Positions 8,113 through 16,166 of a DNA stretch of 64,000 nucleotides are shown here, one piece after another (the stretch's first letter is position 1; each line of letters starts with the position of its first letter). The notes under the pieces were generated by a model that was not told where the DNA came from, did not search any database, and was given only the letters and a program-made list of their open reading frames with translations. Position numbers and translations under genes: made by a program. This stretch comes from an uncultured Clostridia bacterium (GTDB taxonomy: Bacteria > Bacillota > Clostridia > Christensenellales > Aristaeellaceae). The DNA lies in contig CAMVEB010000015.1 in assembly GCA_947166385.1 (NCBI GenBank), forward strand, positions 1 to 64,000, given 5' to 3'.

Positions 8113-8808
8113 TTACAAATACTTCTTTATGTGTTCAAATACCGTCCGGTAGGCAGCCGCGTCAAAATGAATGCCGTCCCGGGTATGTTCGGCTTTCAGG
8201 TTCCCGTTTTCATCCTTGAGGCCATCGTTCGCATCGATATAATAGAAACCGAATTCATCCGCAAGGCCCTCCACCATTTTGTTGGCACGGGCGATGTTTT
8301 CATTGGTGCGCACCAGCATAGAGGAGTTGCCCTGCGCTAAGGGAACACTGCTGTTCACAGGATAATAGGCCATCATATAAACGATGGTACCCGGCAGCTT
8401 GTCCCGGATGATTTCACAGATCTTGCGATAATTGCCGGCAAGATGGGCAAACCAGTCTGCGCCATCCGGAAGGGGACGAAGATCGTTGGTACCGATGTTG
8501 ATGAACAGCTTTGCCGGCTGCAGGTCCAGCAGCATTGGTTCGACGGCGGCCAGAAACTCATCCGAGGTATAGCCGCCGATCCCGCGGTTGTAAGCAATGG
8601 GCAAGTCCTCGTTCAGGCAGTATTCCGTAATGGGAAAATTCTCCATCAGGGAAGAACCGGTGAACAGTGTCCGTCCTTTTTGAACATAGGCGTTCTGCTG
8701 ACGGTAATTGGTCAGCTTACGTTCCTTTTCATGGTTAAATCGCGCCGACAGGGATTGCATGAGTTCTTCCTTGACCTCCTGCTTGATCTGTTCGTAGTCC
8801 AAAGACAT
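8113..8808 (-). CDS. SGNH/GDSL-family esterase
   Basis: A 231-residue SGNH hydrolase lacking a signal peptide. Block I is LFTGSSLMENFP (nucleophile serine near residue 51), the glycine block is RGIGGYTSDE, block III is INIGTNDL, and block V is DGIHFDAAAY with the Asp-His pair. A helical extension of about 40 residues precedes the fold. Such enzymes commonly remove acetyl or other acyl groups from plant polysaccharides or glycosides. It has an AGGAGG site and follows the GH43 stop by 12 bp, so it probably de-esterifies the oligosaccharides that the neighbouring glycosidases cut in the cytoplasm. Confidence 0.85.
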   Translation of the reverse strand: MSLDYEQIKQEVKEELMQSLSARFNHEKERKLTNYRQQNAYVQKGRTLFTGSSLMENFPITEYCLNEDLPIAYNRGIGGYTSDEFLAAVEPMLLDLQPAKLFINIGTNDLRPLPDGADWFAHLAGNYRKICEIIRDKLPGTIVYMMAYYPVNSSVPLAQGNSSMLVRTNENIARANKMVEGLADEFGFYYIDANDGLKDENGNLKAEHTRDGIHFDAAAYRTVFEHIKKYL

Positions 8809-8820
8809 AGAGCCCTCCTG

Positions 8821-10302
8821 TTATTCAAAAATCAATTCTTTCAGTTCCAGCATTCCTATGCCCTGGAAGGAAAGATAAAGCGCCTTTTTGCCAGCTGCGT
8901 GCAAGGAGAGAGAAATCCTAGTCCATGCGTTTGCCGGCTGCAGCGAAACGATTCCCTGTGATTCTTCATCGGTACGCACCTTCAGCACTCCCTCTGCTGT
9001 CCCCCGGCAGATCAGGTTCAGCGTGCAGGAGCCATTAAAGGAAAAGGATTTATAGCCTACCAGCGTCCTGTCTGTTATGCCTGAGAGAAAATGCTCCTCA
9101 CCATCATGGGTGATGACAGGCATGGGATCCATAAGATCATGTTGGCCAATATGTGGCATACGGCCATTGGTCAGGCAGCAGCAAATGGAAGCGGGATAAG
9201 ATCCCTTGGCGGCAAGCGGGCAGCCATTCAAACCGCAGGAGGTGATTTCCACCTGGGGAATCCGTCCGTCCGGCAGTATGTCGATTCTTTCCGCACAGCC
9301 CTGACGGCTGAAGGTGTTGCGGTGTGTCTGCCGATGATAAAAGACATACCACTGTCCGCCAATTTGCTCTATGCTGCCGTGGTTGTTGCCGGTCATCATT
9401 ATGCGGTCTTTTTCAATGCGCCCCTGATAGCTAATATCCCCGTTATCCACGATGATGCCGCCATAGACAAAATCTCTGTCAGGATACTTGCTGACAGCGT
9501 AGCACAGCTCGTGCTGATGTTGGCTGGAATAGATGAAATAATACACACCACCGATTTTGCGGATACTGCTGGCTTCGTGGAAAGCGTGGTTTTCAAAGCT
9601 GGTGCCCGCGGCGTCCAGCTGTCCAGGCACGATGCGCCGGGGATGATGGCGGATGGTGAGCATATCGGCTTCCAGCTCCACCGTGTTGGCCCACATCATA
9701 TGGGAAGGAACCTCACTGATTTCTTCATCCTTTTTGTCGAACAGCCGGATCAGCACGTTCCTTAGCATATCCTTTGGTACCCCGTCCCTGGGAATGCGTT
9801 CAGGCGGCACAAAGATCGATGTGCCATAATACAGGCGGATGATGCCGTTATCGTTGATGACTGCTGGATCAAAGGTAATGTATTCGGTCATTGGGCTGCC
9901 GTCAGGATTGCGTACAGAGCCGTGATATTGAAACGGGCCATCGGGATGATCGCTGACTGCCACGTGAATCGGCCCGGTATATAAGCCGCCGCCCGCCAGC
10001 GCGTAATACAGGTAATAGCGGCCGTCGTTCCCTTGTACACAGTCTGGGGCATACATGGCATAGCCGCGTGTTGGTGTCCAGTCCGGATCCTGGTTGGCGC
10101 TGTATGCGGTGCCCGGGCAGTCCCAATCGGACAGATCATCCACTGGTGCCGACCAAACCTCATAATCAAGCACACAGAAAGCGTTCCCGCCCTCCGCGTC
10201 ATGGGAGCCGTAAACATACACCCGATCTCCGAACACATGAGGCTCGCCGTCCGGTATATATACATTCAGAGGTAGATAGGGATTCACGGCTTGCTTTTTC
10301 AT
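8821..10302 (-). CDS. Glycoside hydrolase family 43 (arabinofuranosidase/xylosidase type) with C-terminal beta-sandwich
   Basis: A 493-residue protein. The N-terminal five-bladed propeller (about 1-320) begins PYLPLNVYIPDGEPHVFGDR, where the Asp in IPDGEPH is the usual catalytic base. It includes YAMYAPDCV and EASSIRKIGGVYYFIY, the latter carrying the probable acid glutamate. Residues about 370-493 form a carbohydrate-binding beta-sandwich. No signal peptide, so intracellular. The family removes terminal arabinofuranose or xylose. The gene starts 5 bp after the GH1 stop with a GAGGT site, so tight co-translation is likely. Confidence 0.87.
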   Translation of the reverse strand: MKKQAVNPYLPLNVYIPDGEPHVFGDRVYVYGSHDAEGGNAFCVLDYEVWSAPVDDLSDWDCPGTAYSANQDPDWTPTRGYAMYAPDCVQGNDGRYYLYYALAGGGLYTGPIHVAVSDHPDGPFQYHGSVRNPDGSPMTEYITFDPAVINDNGIIRLYYGTSIFVPPERIPRDGVPKDMLRNVLIRLFDKKDEEISEVPSHMMWANTVELEADMLTIRHHPRRIVPGQLDAAGTSFENHAFHEASSIRKIGGVYYFIYSSQHQHELCYAVSKYPDRDFVYGGIIVDNGDISYQGRIEKDRIMMTGNNHGSIEQIGGQWYVFYHRQTHRNTFSRQGCAERIDILPDGRIPQVEITSCGLNGCPLAAKGSYPASICCCLTNGRMPHIGQHDLMDPMPVITHDGEEHFLSGITDRTLVGYKSFSFNGSCTLNLICRGTAEGVLKVRTDEESQGIVSLQPANAWTRISLSLHAAGKKALYLSFQGIGMLELKELIFE

Positions 10303-10307
10303 AGTGT

Positions 10308-11567
10308 TTACCTCAATGTGCCCAGGAAGGAAAGGCTTGCCTTGGGCTGGCGCTGCTGCGTTTCACGGTTCACGCCGATCAGACCGAAGGTCATGGCGTA
10401 GCCCTTCTGCCATTCAAAGTTGTCAAGCAAACTCCAATACAGATAGCCCTTCACCGACAGGCCTTCGGCTGTGCAGTCAGCCACACCCTGGGTCGCCGTG
10501 TCGATAAAGGCTATCCGACGGCTGTCGTCGGCGGTAGCGATGCCGTTTTCGGTGACGATCAGATCACCACGGAAATCCTTCGCCACCCGGCGCAGCACAT
10601 GGGCGACGCCCTCGGGGTAGTATTCGTAATCCATTTGGGTCTTTTCTTTGCCCTCGGGTACGGGCAGGGAACCGTCCGGGCCGATGATCGTGCGGGAATA
10701 GTTCTGCACGCCCAGGAAATCGTCCTCCGCCATGACGGGCAGATAGTGGGTGAATTCTTGATCCCATTCTTCCTTGGCTTTTTCTTCTCCACCGGGAACG
10801 GCTTGCACGTCATGCAGGCTCAGCGTCCAGCCTACTTTATTATGGGGTGCAGCTTCCCGAATGGCCTGTCGGGCGGCAGCGTGGGCCTGCATGACAATTT
10901 CATCACCGTGGGCTGTGCGAGGAGACACGAAGGTGGCAGGCTTTTCGGTGCCGAAGGCGGACAGGTTTTCCTTTGCTAACAGGGGATTGCCCTTCATCAG
11001 ATCCTCTAAGTTCACGCCTACCTGCACCTTGCCCGCAGCTACCATCTGCTGGAAAATCTGCCGGGCTACGGCGGCGATCTGGATGCCCATGTTGGCCTCG
11101 TTAATGGTGCAGATATAGTGTAGCTCACTGCCGTACTGCTCCGCGATATACCGGGCGTAGCGGGCAAAATCAGCGGGGGTGGTGTCCGCCTCCCAACCGC
11201 CCTTGCGGATCAACCACACCGGGCTGGTAAAGTGGTGCAGGGTGACGACGGGTTCAAGGCCGTTTTCCTTGCAGCAGCGGATTACGTCCCGATAATGCTG
11301 GGTTTCCTTTTCGCTGAATACGCCTTCCTCCGGCTCGATCCGCGCCCATTCGATAGAGAAGCGATAGGCGTTCAGCCCGGCCTTCGCCATCAGCGCAATA
11401 TCCTCCGCATAGCGGTTATAGTGATCGCAGGCGATGCCGCTGGGTTCAGCGAAGCTGGAATGCTTCATCTGCTCCTGGGCCCAGTTGTCGCTGTTCGTAT
11501 TATTGCCTTCCACCTGATGGGCCGCGGTGGCCGCGCCCAGCAGGAAATCTTCATCAAAGCGTGCCAT
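10308..11567 (-). CDS. Glycoside hydrolase family 1 beta-glycosidase
   Basis: A 419-residue GH1 TIM barrel of normal family length. The substrate-pocket motif GAATAAHQVEG is at residues 11-21, the acid/base region reads TINEAN in place of TFNEP, and the nucleophile strand is IVTENGIA. FEWQKGYAMTFGLIGVN follows near the C-terminus. The start is taken at 11567 (MARFDEDF), 9 bases after AGGAG; the frame opens earlier but overlaps the GH3 stop. GH1 enzymes hydrolyse beta-glucosides, including plant phenolic glucosides, and some beta-galactosides or phospho-glycosides. With no PTS sugar permease nearby, plain rather than phosphorylated substrates are more likely. Confidence 0.9.
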   Translation of the reverse strand: MARFDEDFLLGAATAAHQVEGNNTNSDNWAQEQMKHSSFAEPSGIACDHYNRYAEDIALMAKAGLNAYRFSIEWARIEPEEGVFSEKETQHYRDVIRCCKENGLEPVVTLHHFTSPVWLIRKGGWEADTTPADFARYARYIAEQYGSELHYICTINEANMGIQIAAVARQIFQQMVAAGKVQVGVNLEDLMKGNPLLAKENLSAFGTEKPATFVSPRTAHGDEIVMQAHAAARQAIREAAPHNKVGWTLSLHDVQAVPGGEEKAKEEWDQEFTHYLPVMAEDDFLGVQNYSRTIIGPDGSLPVPEGKEKTQMDYEYYPEGVAHVLRRVAKDFRGDLIVTENGIATADDSRRIAFIDTATQGVADCTAEGLSVKGYLYWSLLDNFEWQKGYAMTFGLIGVNRETQQRQPKASLSFLGTLR

Positions 11568-11584
11568 GCTTTCCGTCTCCTTTA

Positions 11585-13828
11585 TCATGCGTTCAGGGTG
11601 GCAATCAGGTCCTTGAGCTGTTTGCGGGTCAGGCGGCCATAGCTCACCAGCGCGCCTAATTGAATGCCCATCATCATGCCCTGCATCATGCGCTCGCTGC
11701 CCTCGCCCATGGAATCGGTCTGGTCCACATGGCTCAAAGCGGAGGAGCGCATCATATTGCCGATGATCTCCTTGCCCTTGGGATGCTTGAGCAGCTGGCC
11801 GATGGTGGTGTTTACCGTGACCGTGAAGGGTAATTCGATGGTGCCCTCCACCTGGACGGGCTGCGTTATTCGGATATCCCGGCAGCTCTCGCCAATCTCG
11901 ATCACATATTCCCCGCTTTCCACAAAGAAATCATGACACTTGGGCTCCCAGTAGGCGAAGGCCCGTTTGTCCAGCGTGAACATGACAGTCTTGATTTCGC
12001 CGGGCTGCAAAGCGATTTTTTCAAAAGCCCGCAGCTCCCGGACGGGACGGCGCACGGCGCTTTCCACGTCCCGTACATACAATTGCACGGCGGCCTTTCC
12101 TGCGACAGAGCCAATATTCTTCACGTCCACGGATACCGTCAGGGTGTCCTGATCGGTCAGGCTGTCTTTATCCAGCTTCAAATTGGCATATTCAAACTGC
12201 GTATAGCTCAGCCCGTGGCCGAAGCAGAAGTTCACGGGCATTTCCTTTTTGTCGTAATACCGGTAGCCCACGAAAATGCCCTCGGCGTAGGTCACGACGC
12301 CCTCCTCGCCGGGGAAATTGAGGTAAGAAGGATTGTCCTGCAAACGAATGGGCCAGGTTTCGGCCAGATGGCCGCTGGGATTTACCTTGCCATACAGCAG
12401 ATCCACTGTGGCCGCGCCCACCTGCTCGCCGCCCAGGTATGCGCACAGCACGGCAGGAACGTCATGCAGCCAGGGTAGCTCCACCGGAGAGCCGCCATGC
12501 AGCACCACCACGGTATGCGGGTTGGCTTGCGAAACGGCCTTGATCAGTTCGTTCTGATTGTCCGGCAGGCGCATATGATCCCGGTCCGCACCTTCGGTTT
12601 CAAAGGCATCCGGCAGGCCTGCGAAAATCACGGCCACATCAGCCTTTTTCGCCGTTTCGACGGCTTCCTTCAGCATCGCTTCATCGGTAACATCGCTGTG
12701 GGCGTCGTAGCCCCGGGCGTAGATGACGGCGTTGCCCGCGGTTTCCAGGGCGCTGACGGCATGGGGCACGTTGATGTGGCTGGAGCCGGCACCCTGATAG
12801 CGGGGCTTGTCGGCAAATTCTCCGATGAACGCCACCTTTTGATTTTCTTTCAGCGGCAGGAGACTGCCCTCGTTCTTCATCAGCACGGCGCATTCGCCTG
12901 CCAGCTTCCGGGCCAGTTTGCGGCAGGCGTCCCGGTCGATGGTCGCGCCGGGCCTGCGCTGCTCCACGCTGTCCTTCACGAATTGCAGCAGCCGCAGCAC
13001 AGTTTTATCCAAATCAGATTCATCCAGTGTTCCGGTCTTGACTGCTTCCACGATCTCCTCGCCGGTGGCGTTGGGACCGCCGGGCATTTCCAGGTCAAGG
13101 CCCGCGGCCACGCCCTTGGCCTGATCCTTGATGGCGCCCCAATCGGTGACTACAAAGGCGTCGGATTTCCATTCATTCCGCAGGATGTCGGTGAGCAGCA
13201 TTTTGTTTTCAGAGCAGAAGGTGCCATTGATGGCGTTGTAGGCGCACATCAGGCTGCGGGTCTTGCCTTTTTTGACCACCGCTTCAAAGGCGGGCAGATA
13301 GATTTCCCGAAGCGTCCGCTCGTCCAGGTTGGAGGAACCGCTCATGCGCAGCGTTTCCTGATCGTTGCAGGCAAAGTGCTTGGCGCAAGCGGCAATACCA
13401 TGGCCCTGCAGTGCCTGCACGTAGGCCGCGCCCATTTCGCCAGCCAGATACGGGTCTTCGGAAAAGTATTCAAAGTTCCGGCCGCACAGGGGGCTGCGCT
13501 TGATATTGAGGCCGGGCCCCAGCAGCATGGCCACGTTTTCCGCCTGGCATTCCTGCCCGAGCGCTTCGCCAAGCTTACGCATCACGTCCCGGTCAAAGGA
13601 GGAGGCCAGGGCGGCAGCGGTGGGATAGCACACCGTTTCGATGCTCTTGTTGATGCCCAGGTGGTCGCCCTCGCCCTCCTGTTTGCGCAGGCCGTGAGGC
13701 CCGTCGCACATCATCACAGAGGGAACGCCCAGGCGTTCCACGGCCTTGGTATGCCAGAAGTCATGGCCGGAGCAGAAGGCGGCCTTTTCTTCCAATGTCA
13801 TTTGCTGCATAATTTCCTGTACGTTCAT
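11585..13828 (-). CDS. Glycoside hydrolase family 3 beta-glucosidase
   Basis: A 747-residue, three-domain GH3 enzyme. The N-terminal barrel contains YFSEDPYLAGEMGA and the substrate-binding KHFACND. The nucleophile aspartate is in FVVTDWGAIKD, and the C-terminal alpha/beta domain has GLPDAFETEGADR and the conserved HGGSPVELPW. A fibronectin-III-like domain covers about 570-680, followed by a helical tail of about 60 residues. No signal peptide. The start follows GGAAGGAGC. The stop TGA is followed closely by the GH1 ribosome site, so expression is coupled. Likely removes terminal beta-glucose (or xylose) from imported oligosaccharides or glycosides. Confidence 0.92.
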   Translation of the reverse strand: MNVQEIMQQMTLEEKAAFCSGHDFWHTKAVERLGVPSVMMCDGPHGLRKQEGEGDHLGINKSIETVCYPTAAALASSFDRDVMRKLGEALGQECQAENVAMLLGPGLNIKRSPLCGRNFEYFSEDPYLAGEMGAAYVQALQGHGIAACAKHFACNDQETLRMSGSSNLDERTLREIYLPAFEAVVKKGKTRSLMCAYNAINGTFCSENKMLLTDILRNEWKSDAFVVTDWGAIKDQAKGVAAGLDLEMPGGPNATGEEIVEAVKTGTLDESDLDKTVLRLLQFVKDSVEQRRPGATIDRDACRKLARKLAGECAVLMKNEGSLLPLKENQKVAFIGEFADKPRYQGAGSSHINVPHAVSALETAGNAVIYARGYDAHSDVTDEAMLKEAVETAKKADVAVIFAGLPDAFETEGADRDHMRLPDNQNELIKAVSQANPHTVVVLHGGSPVELPWLHDVPAVLCAYLGGEQVGAATVDLLYGKVNPSGHLAETWPIRLQDNPSYLNFPGEEGVVTYAEGIFVGYRYYDKKEMPVNFCFGHGLSYTQFEYANLKLDKDSLTDQDTLTVSVDVKNIGSVAGKAAVQLYVRDVESAVRRPVRELRAFEKIALQPGEIKTVMFTLDKRAFAYWEPKCHDFFVESGEYVIEIGESCRDIRITQPVQVEGTIELPFTVTVNTTIGQLLKHPKGKEIIGNMMRSSALSHVDQTDSMGEGSERMMQGMMMGIQLGALVSYGRLTRKQLKDLIATLNA

Positions 13829-13844
13829 GATGTTTGCTCCTTCC

Positions 13845-15221
13845 TTACCATTCCTTTATATCTTTCAGTTCCTTCCGGTAATCTTTATAGCAGAAGATCA
13901 GCGCGGCCATTGCTGACAAAACAGTAGTGACTGTGGCAGAGAAAACAATGCCGTACATTTTGAACAGCCAGTTCATCAGGAATACCAAAGGAATATAGAT
14001 AATGCCCTTTTCCAGCAGGGATACGATAATGGCCTGCCTGGATTTTCCCGCTGCTTGGAGATAGGTCGTGCAGATCTGGTAAAATCCGAAAAAGGGTCCG
14101 ATCACAATGGAGGCGAACAGGCAAACACGGCCAATGCCCAATACGTTCGGATCATCCAGGAAGGCATTCAGCAGCTGATCCCGGAAGATTAGGCACAAAG
14201 CGGACAGCACCGTTCCGGCAACCACGGCAAGTCCCGTGGTTTTTGCCAGAATCTCCGTCAGCCGCTTATGGTTTTTCGCGCTGTAATTAAAGGAAATGGC
14301 GGGCTGCATGCCCATGCAAACGCCCATCACTGTCATAGAAATCATCTGGCCGATGCGCCCGGCTACGCTCTGCCCGGCCACGGCAATGGAGCCGTACTGC
14401 ATCATCAGGTTATTGACGACGGTGCTGGATATGCTGCCCAGCACCGTTGCGCAGCTCATGGGTAGGCCCAGGCTGATCACCGTCAAGACAATCGCCTTTT
14501 CAAATGAAATATCCCTGGGAGATACGGAGTAAATCTTGCCCTTGGTACGCAGGAAGTAAACGTAATAGCACAGACTGACCACGTTGGCCGCCACTGTGGC
14601 GATGGCTGCGCCGGACACGCCCATGTTCAAAACGGAAATCAGCAGCGGGTCCAGAGCAATGTTCAGCACCGTACCCAGCATGTTGCCGATCATGGAATCG
14701 GTGGTGGAGCCGTCAGCCCGGATCAGGGCGGGCACCACGTTGGTCAGCATGATCACCGGCGCGCCGATGGCGATGACGCGCAGGTATTCGGCAGTAAAGC
14801 CCCGGGTTCCATCGTTTGCCCCCAGCAGATTGCAGATGGGCCCCATGAGCGGCAGCACCATGGCGGCAAAAACGACGCCGATCACAATGGCGCCCCACAC
14901 AGCAAAGGCGCTTATTTTTTTGATTTTGTCATATTCTCCCTTGCCAAGCGAAAGGGAGATGGCGGTACAGCCGCCGTTGCCCAGCAGCACGCCCAGGCCG
15001 GATAAAATGGAAAACATGGGCGAGGCCAGCGTGACCGCCGCCACTTTGTTGGCGTCGCCGGTCTGGCCAATAAAGAACACATCCGCCATGTGATAGAGTA
15101 CCATCACCAGCATGATCAGAATGGCGGGGATGCACAGTTTTCTTGCCAGCGTCCAAAAACTGCCGGAACGGAGCATTTCTTCATTGGCAGTCGCGCTGGA
15201 GGATGTCTGGTTGTGCTGCAT
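13845..15221 (-). CDS. MATE-family multidrug/xenobiotic efflux transporter
   Basis: A 458-residue MATE protein with 12 hydrophobic segments arranged as two homologous halves (for example KLCIPAILIMLVMVLYHMAD and ASPMFSILSGLGVLLGNGG in the first). Such antiporters expel aromatic or cationic compounds using Na+ or H+. I placed the start at 15221, 8 bases after GGGAGG; a longer frame to 15269 has no site. It is the first gene of a leftward operon of glycosidases, an unusual place for an efflux pump. A reasonable inference is export of toxic plant aglycones released by the GH1, GH3 and GH43 enzymes. Confidence 0.88.
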   Translation of the reverse strand: MQHNQTSSSATANEEMLRSGSFWTLARKLCIPAILIMLVMVLYHMADVFFIGQTGDANKVAAVTLASPMFSILSGLGVLLGNGGCTAISLSLGKGEYDKIKKISAFAVWGAIVIGVVFAAMVLPLMGPICNLLGANDGTRGFTAEYLRVIAIGAPVIMLTNVVPALIRADGSTTDSMIGNMLGTVLNIALDPLLISVLNMGVSGAAIATVAANVVSLCYYVYFLRTKGKIYSVSPRDISFEKAIVLTVISLGLPMSCATVLGSISSTVVNNLMMQYGSIAVAGQSVAGRIGQMISMTVMGVCMGMQPAISFNYSAKNHKRLTEILAKTTGLAVVAGTVLSALCLIFRDQLLNAFLDDPNVLGIGRVCLFASIVIGPFFGFYQICTTYLQAAGKSRQAIIVSLLEKGIIYIPLVFLMNWLFKMYGIVFSATVTTVLSAMAALIFCYKDYRKELKDIKEW

Positions 15222-15274
15222 CAGCGTTCCTCCCTGTTTCTGAGTGAAATACGGATTCTCTGTGGACAACCTCT

Positions 15275-15339
15275 ATTTTAAATGATCAGTCTTTTCCTGT
15301 CTTTTTGTTTTCCGATGCTTTTTTTCACAAATCCGACAT
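15275..15339 (-). promoter_or_regulatory. YesN-type operator and -10 box driving the leftward MATE-glycosidase operon
   Basis: On the minus strand ATGTCGGAT (15339-15331) and ATCGGAAAAC (15316-15307) carry half-sites exactly 21 bp apart. A -10 hexamer TAAAAT (15280-15275) begins exactly 27 bp after the second half-site ends. There is no convincing -35. The same geometry is found at 15361-15425, 22390-22454 and 28506-28570. Confidence 0.8.
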
Positions 15340-15360
15340 GCGCCGGCATCCAGATGCACA

Positions 15361-15425
15361 ATGTCGGTTTTCTGTCATTTCGAGTCGGAAATCGGGAAGA
15401 AATCGCCGGAAGCGATTGATACAAT
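15361..15425 (+). promoter_or_regulatory. YesN-type operator and -10 box driving the YesL-GH43 operon
   Basis: Half-sites ATGTCGG (15361-15367) and GTCGGAAATC (15384-15393) have their GTCGG cores 21 bp apart. The -10 box TACAAT is at 15420-15425, 27 bp on. The position where a -35 would lie reads AAGAAA. It is divergent from the leftward copy, only 21 bp away, so one regulator could switch both directions. Confidence 0.8.
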
Positions 15426-15457
15426 ACAAACAGCAACCCGAAAAGGAGGAAAGAGAA

Positions 15458-16147
15458 ATGCAGCTTTTTAATCCGGACAGCAAGTTTTCACAGTTTATCT
15501 ATTCACTGCTTGATTATATCAAGCTCGGGTTGGTATTCCTGCTTTTCTCCATTCCAGGCTTTACCGCTGGTGCCGCCGCAGCCGCTGTGATGACGGTGGG
15601 TATGCGGATTGAGCGAAAAGAAGCGCCGACTATCTTCCGTCCCTTTTGGCAGGCCTTCAAGGACAATTTTCGCCAGGGTACTATGCTGACGCTGCTGTTT
15701 ATGCTGGTCGTCGGATTCCTGGCTGCAGACTGGTACATCCTGATGCAGATGGAAGGAACCCCGCTGATCCGCCTGTTGTGCGCAGTAATCTTTGTGCTGG
15801 CATTGCTGACAGCGGCGCTGATGCTCTGGACATTTCCCACGCTGGCCCGGTTTCAACTGACCAACCGGCAAATCATCCATAACGCCGTCATTCATATGCT
15901 GTCCCGCTTCCCCCAGACGCTGTTGGCCCTGGCAGTTGCCGTGGGCGGCTTCATCCTGGCGGCGCTGTTCCCGCAGGTGATGCCTCTCATCACATTCTTT
16001 GTGCCCGCCTTTGTGGTCTGGTATATGTCCAGAACCTGTGTGAAACGTTTCCGCAAATTTGACGGAAGCAAGGAAAACGAAACTGAATGCCAGGAGTTTG
16101 AGCCGAACCGACAGGCAGATTCAGCAGAGCCTCTCCAGCTTAACTGA
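15458..16147 (+). CDS. YesL-like DUF624 membrane protein
   Basis: A 229-residue integral membrane protein of the YesL/DUF624 family, with about five hydrophobic segments (for example LLDYIKLGLVFLLFSIPGFT near residues 16-35 and LLCAVIFVLALLTAALMLW near 108-126). The PTIFRPFWQAFKDNFRQG cytoplasmic segment is typical of the family. These genes accompany YesM/YesN and LplABC-type transporters in Bacillota pectin and plant-glycan loci; their molecular role is not established. The start follows AAGGAGG. The acidic, hydrophilic C-terminal tail (about 200-229) appears extra. First gene of a rightward operon with GH43, a large hydrolase and GH78. Confidence 0.85.
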   Translation: MQLFNPDSKFSQFIYSLLDYIKLGLVFLLFSIPGFTAGAAAAAVMTVGMRIERKEAPTIFRPFWQAFKDNFRQGTMLTLLFMLVVGFLAADWYILMQMEGTPLIRLLCAVIFVLALLTAALMLWTFPTLARFQLTNRQIIHNAVIHMLSRFPQTLLALAVAVGGFILAALFPQVMPLITFFVPAFVVWYMSRTCVKRFRKFDGSKENETECQEFEPNRQADSAEPLQLN

Positions 16148-16166
16148 CAGCGCAGGAGGAAAAATA

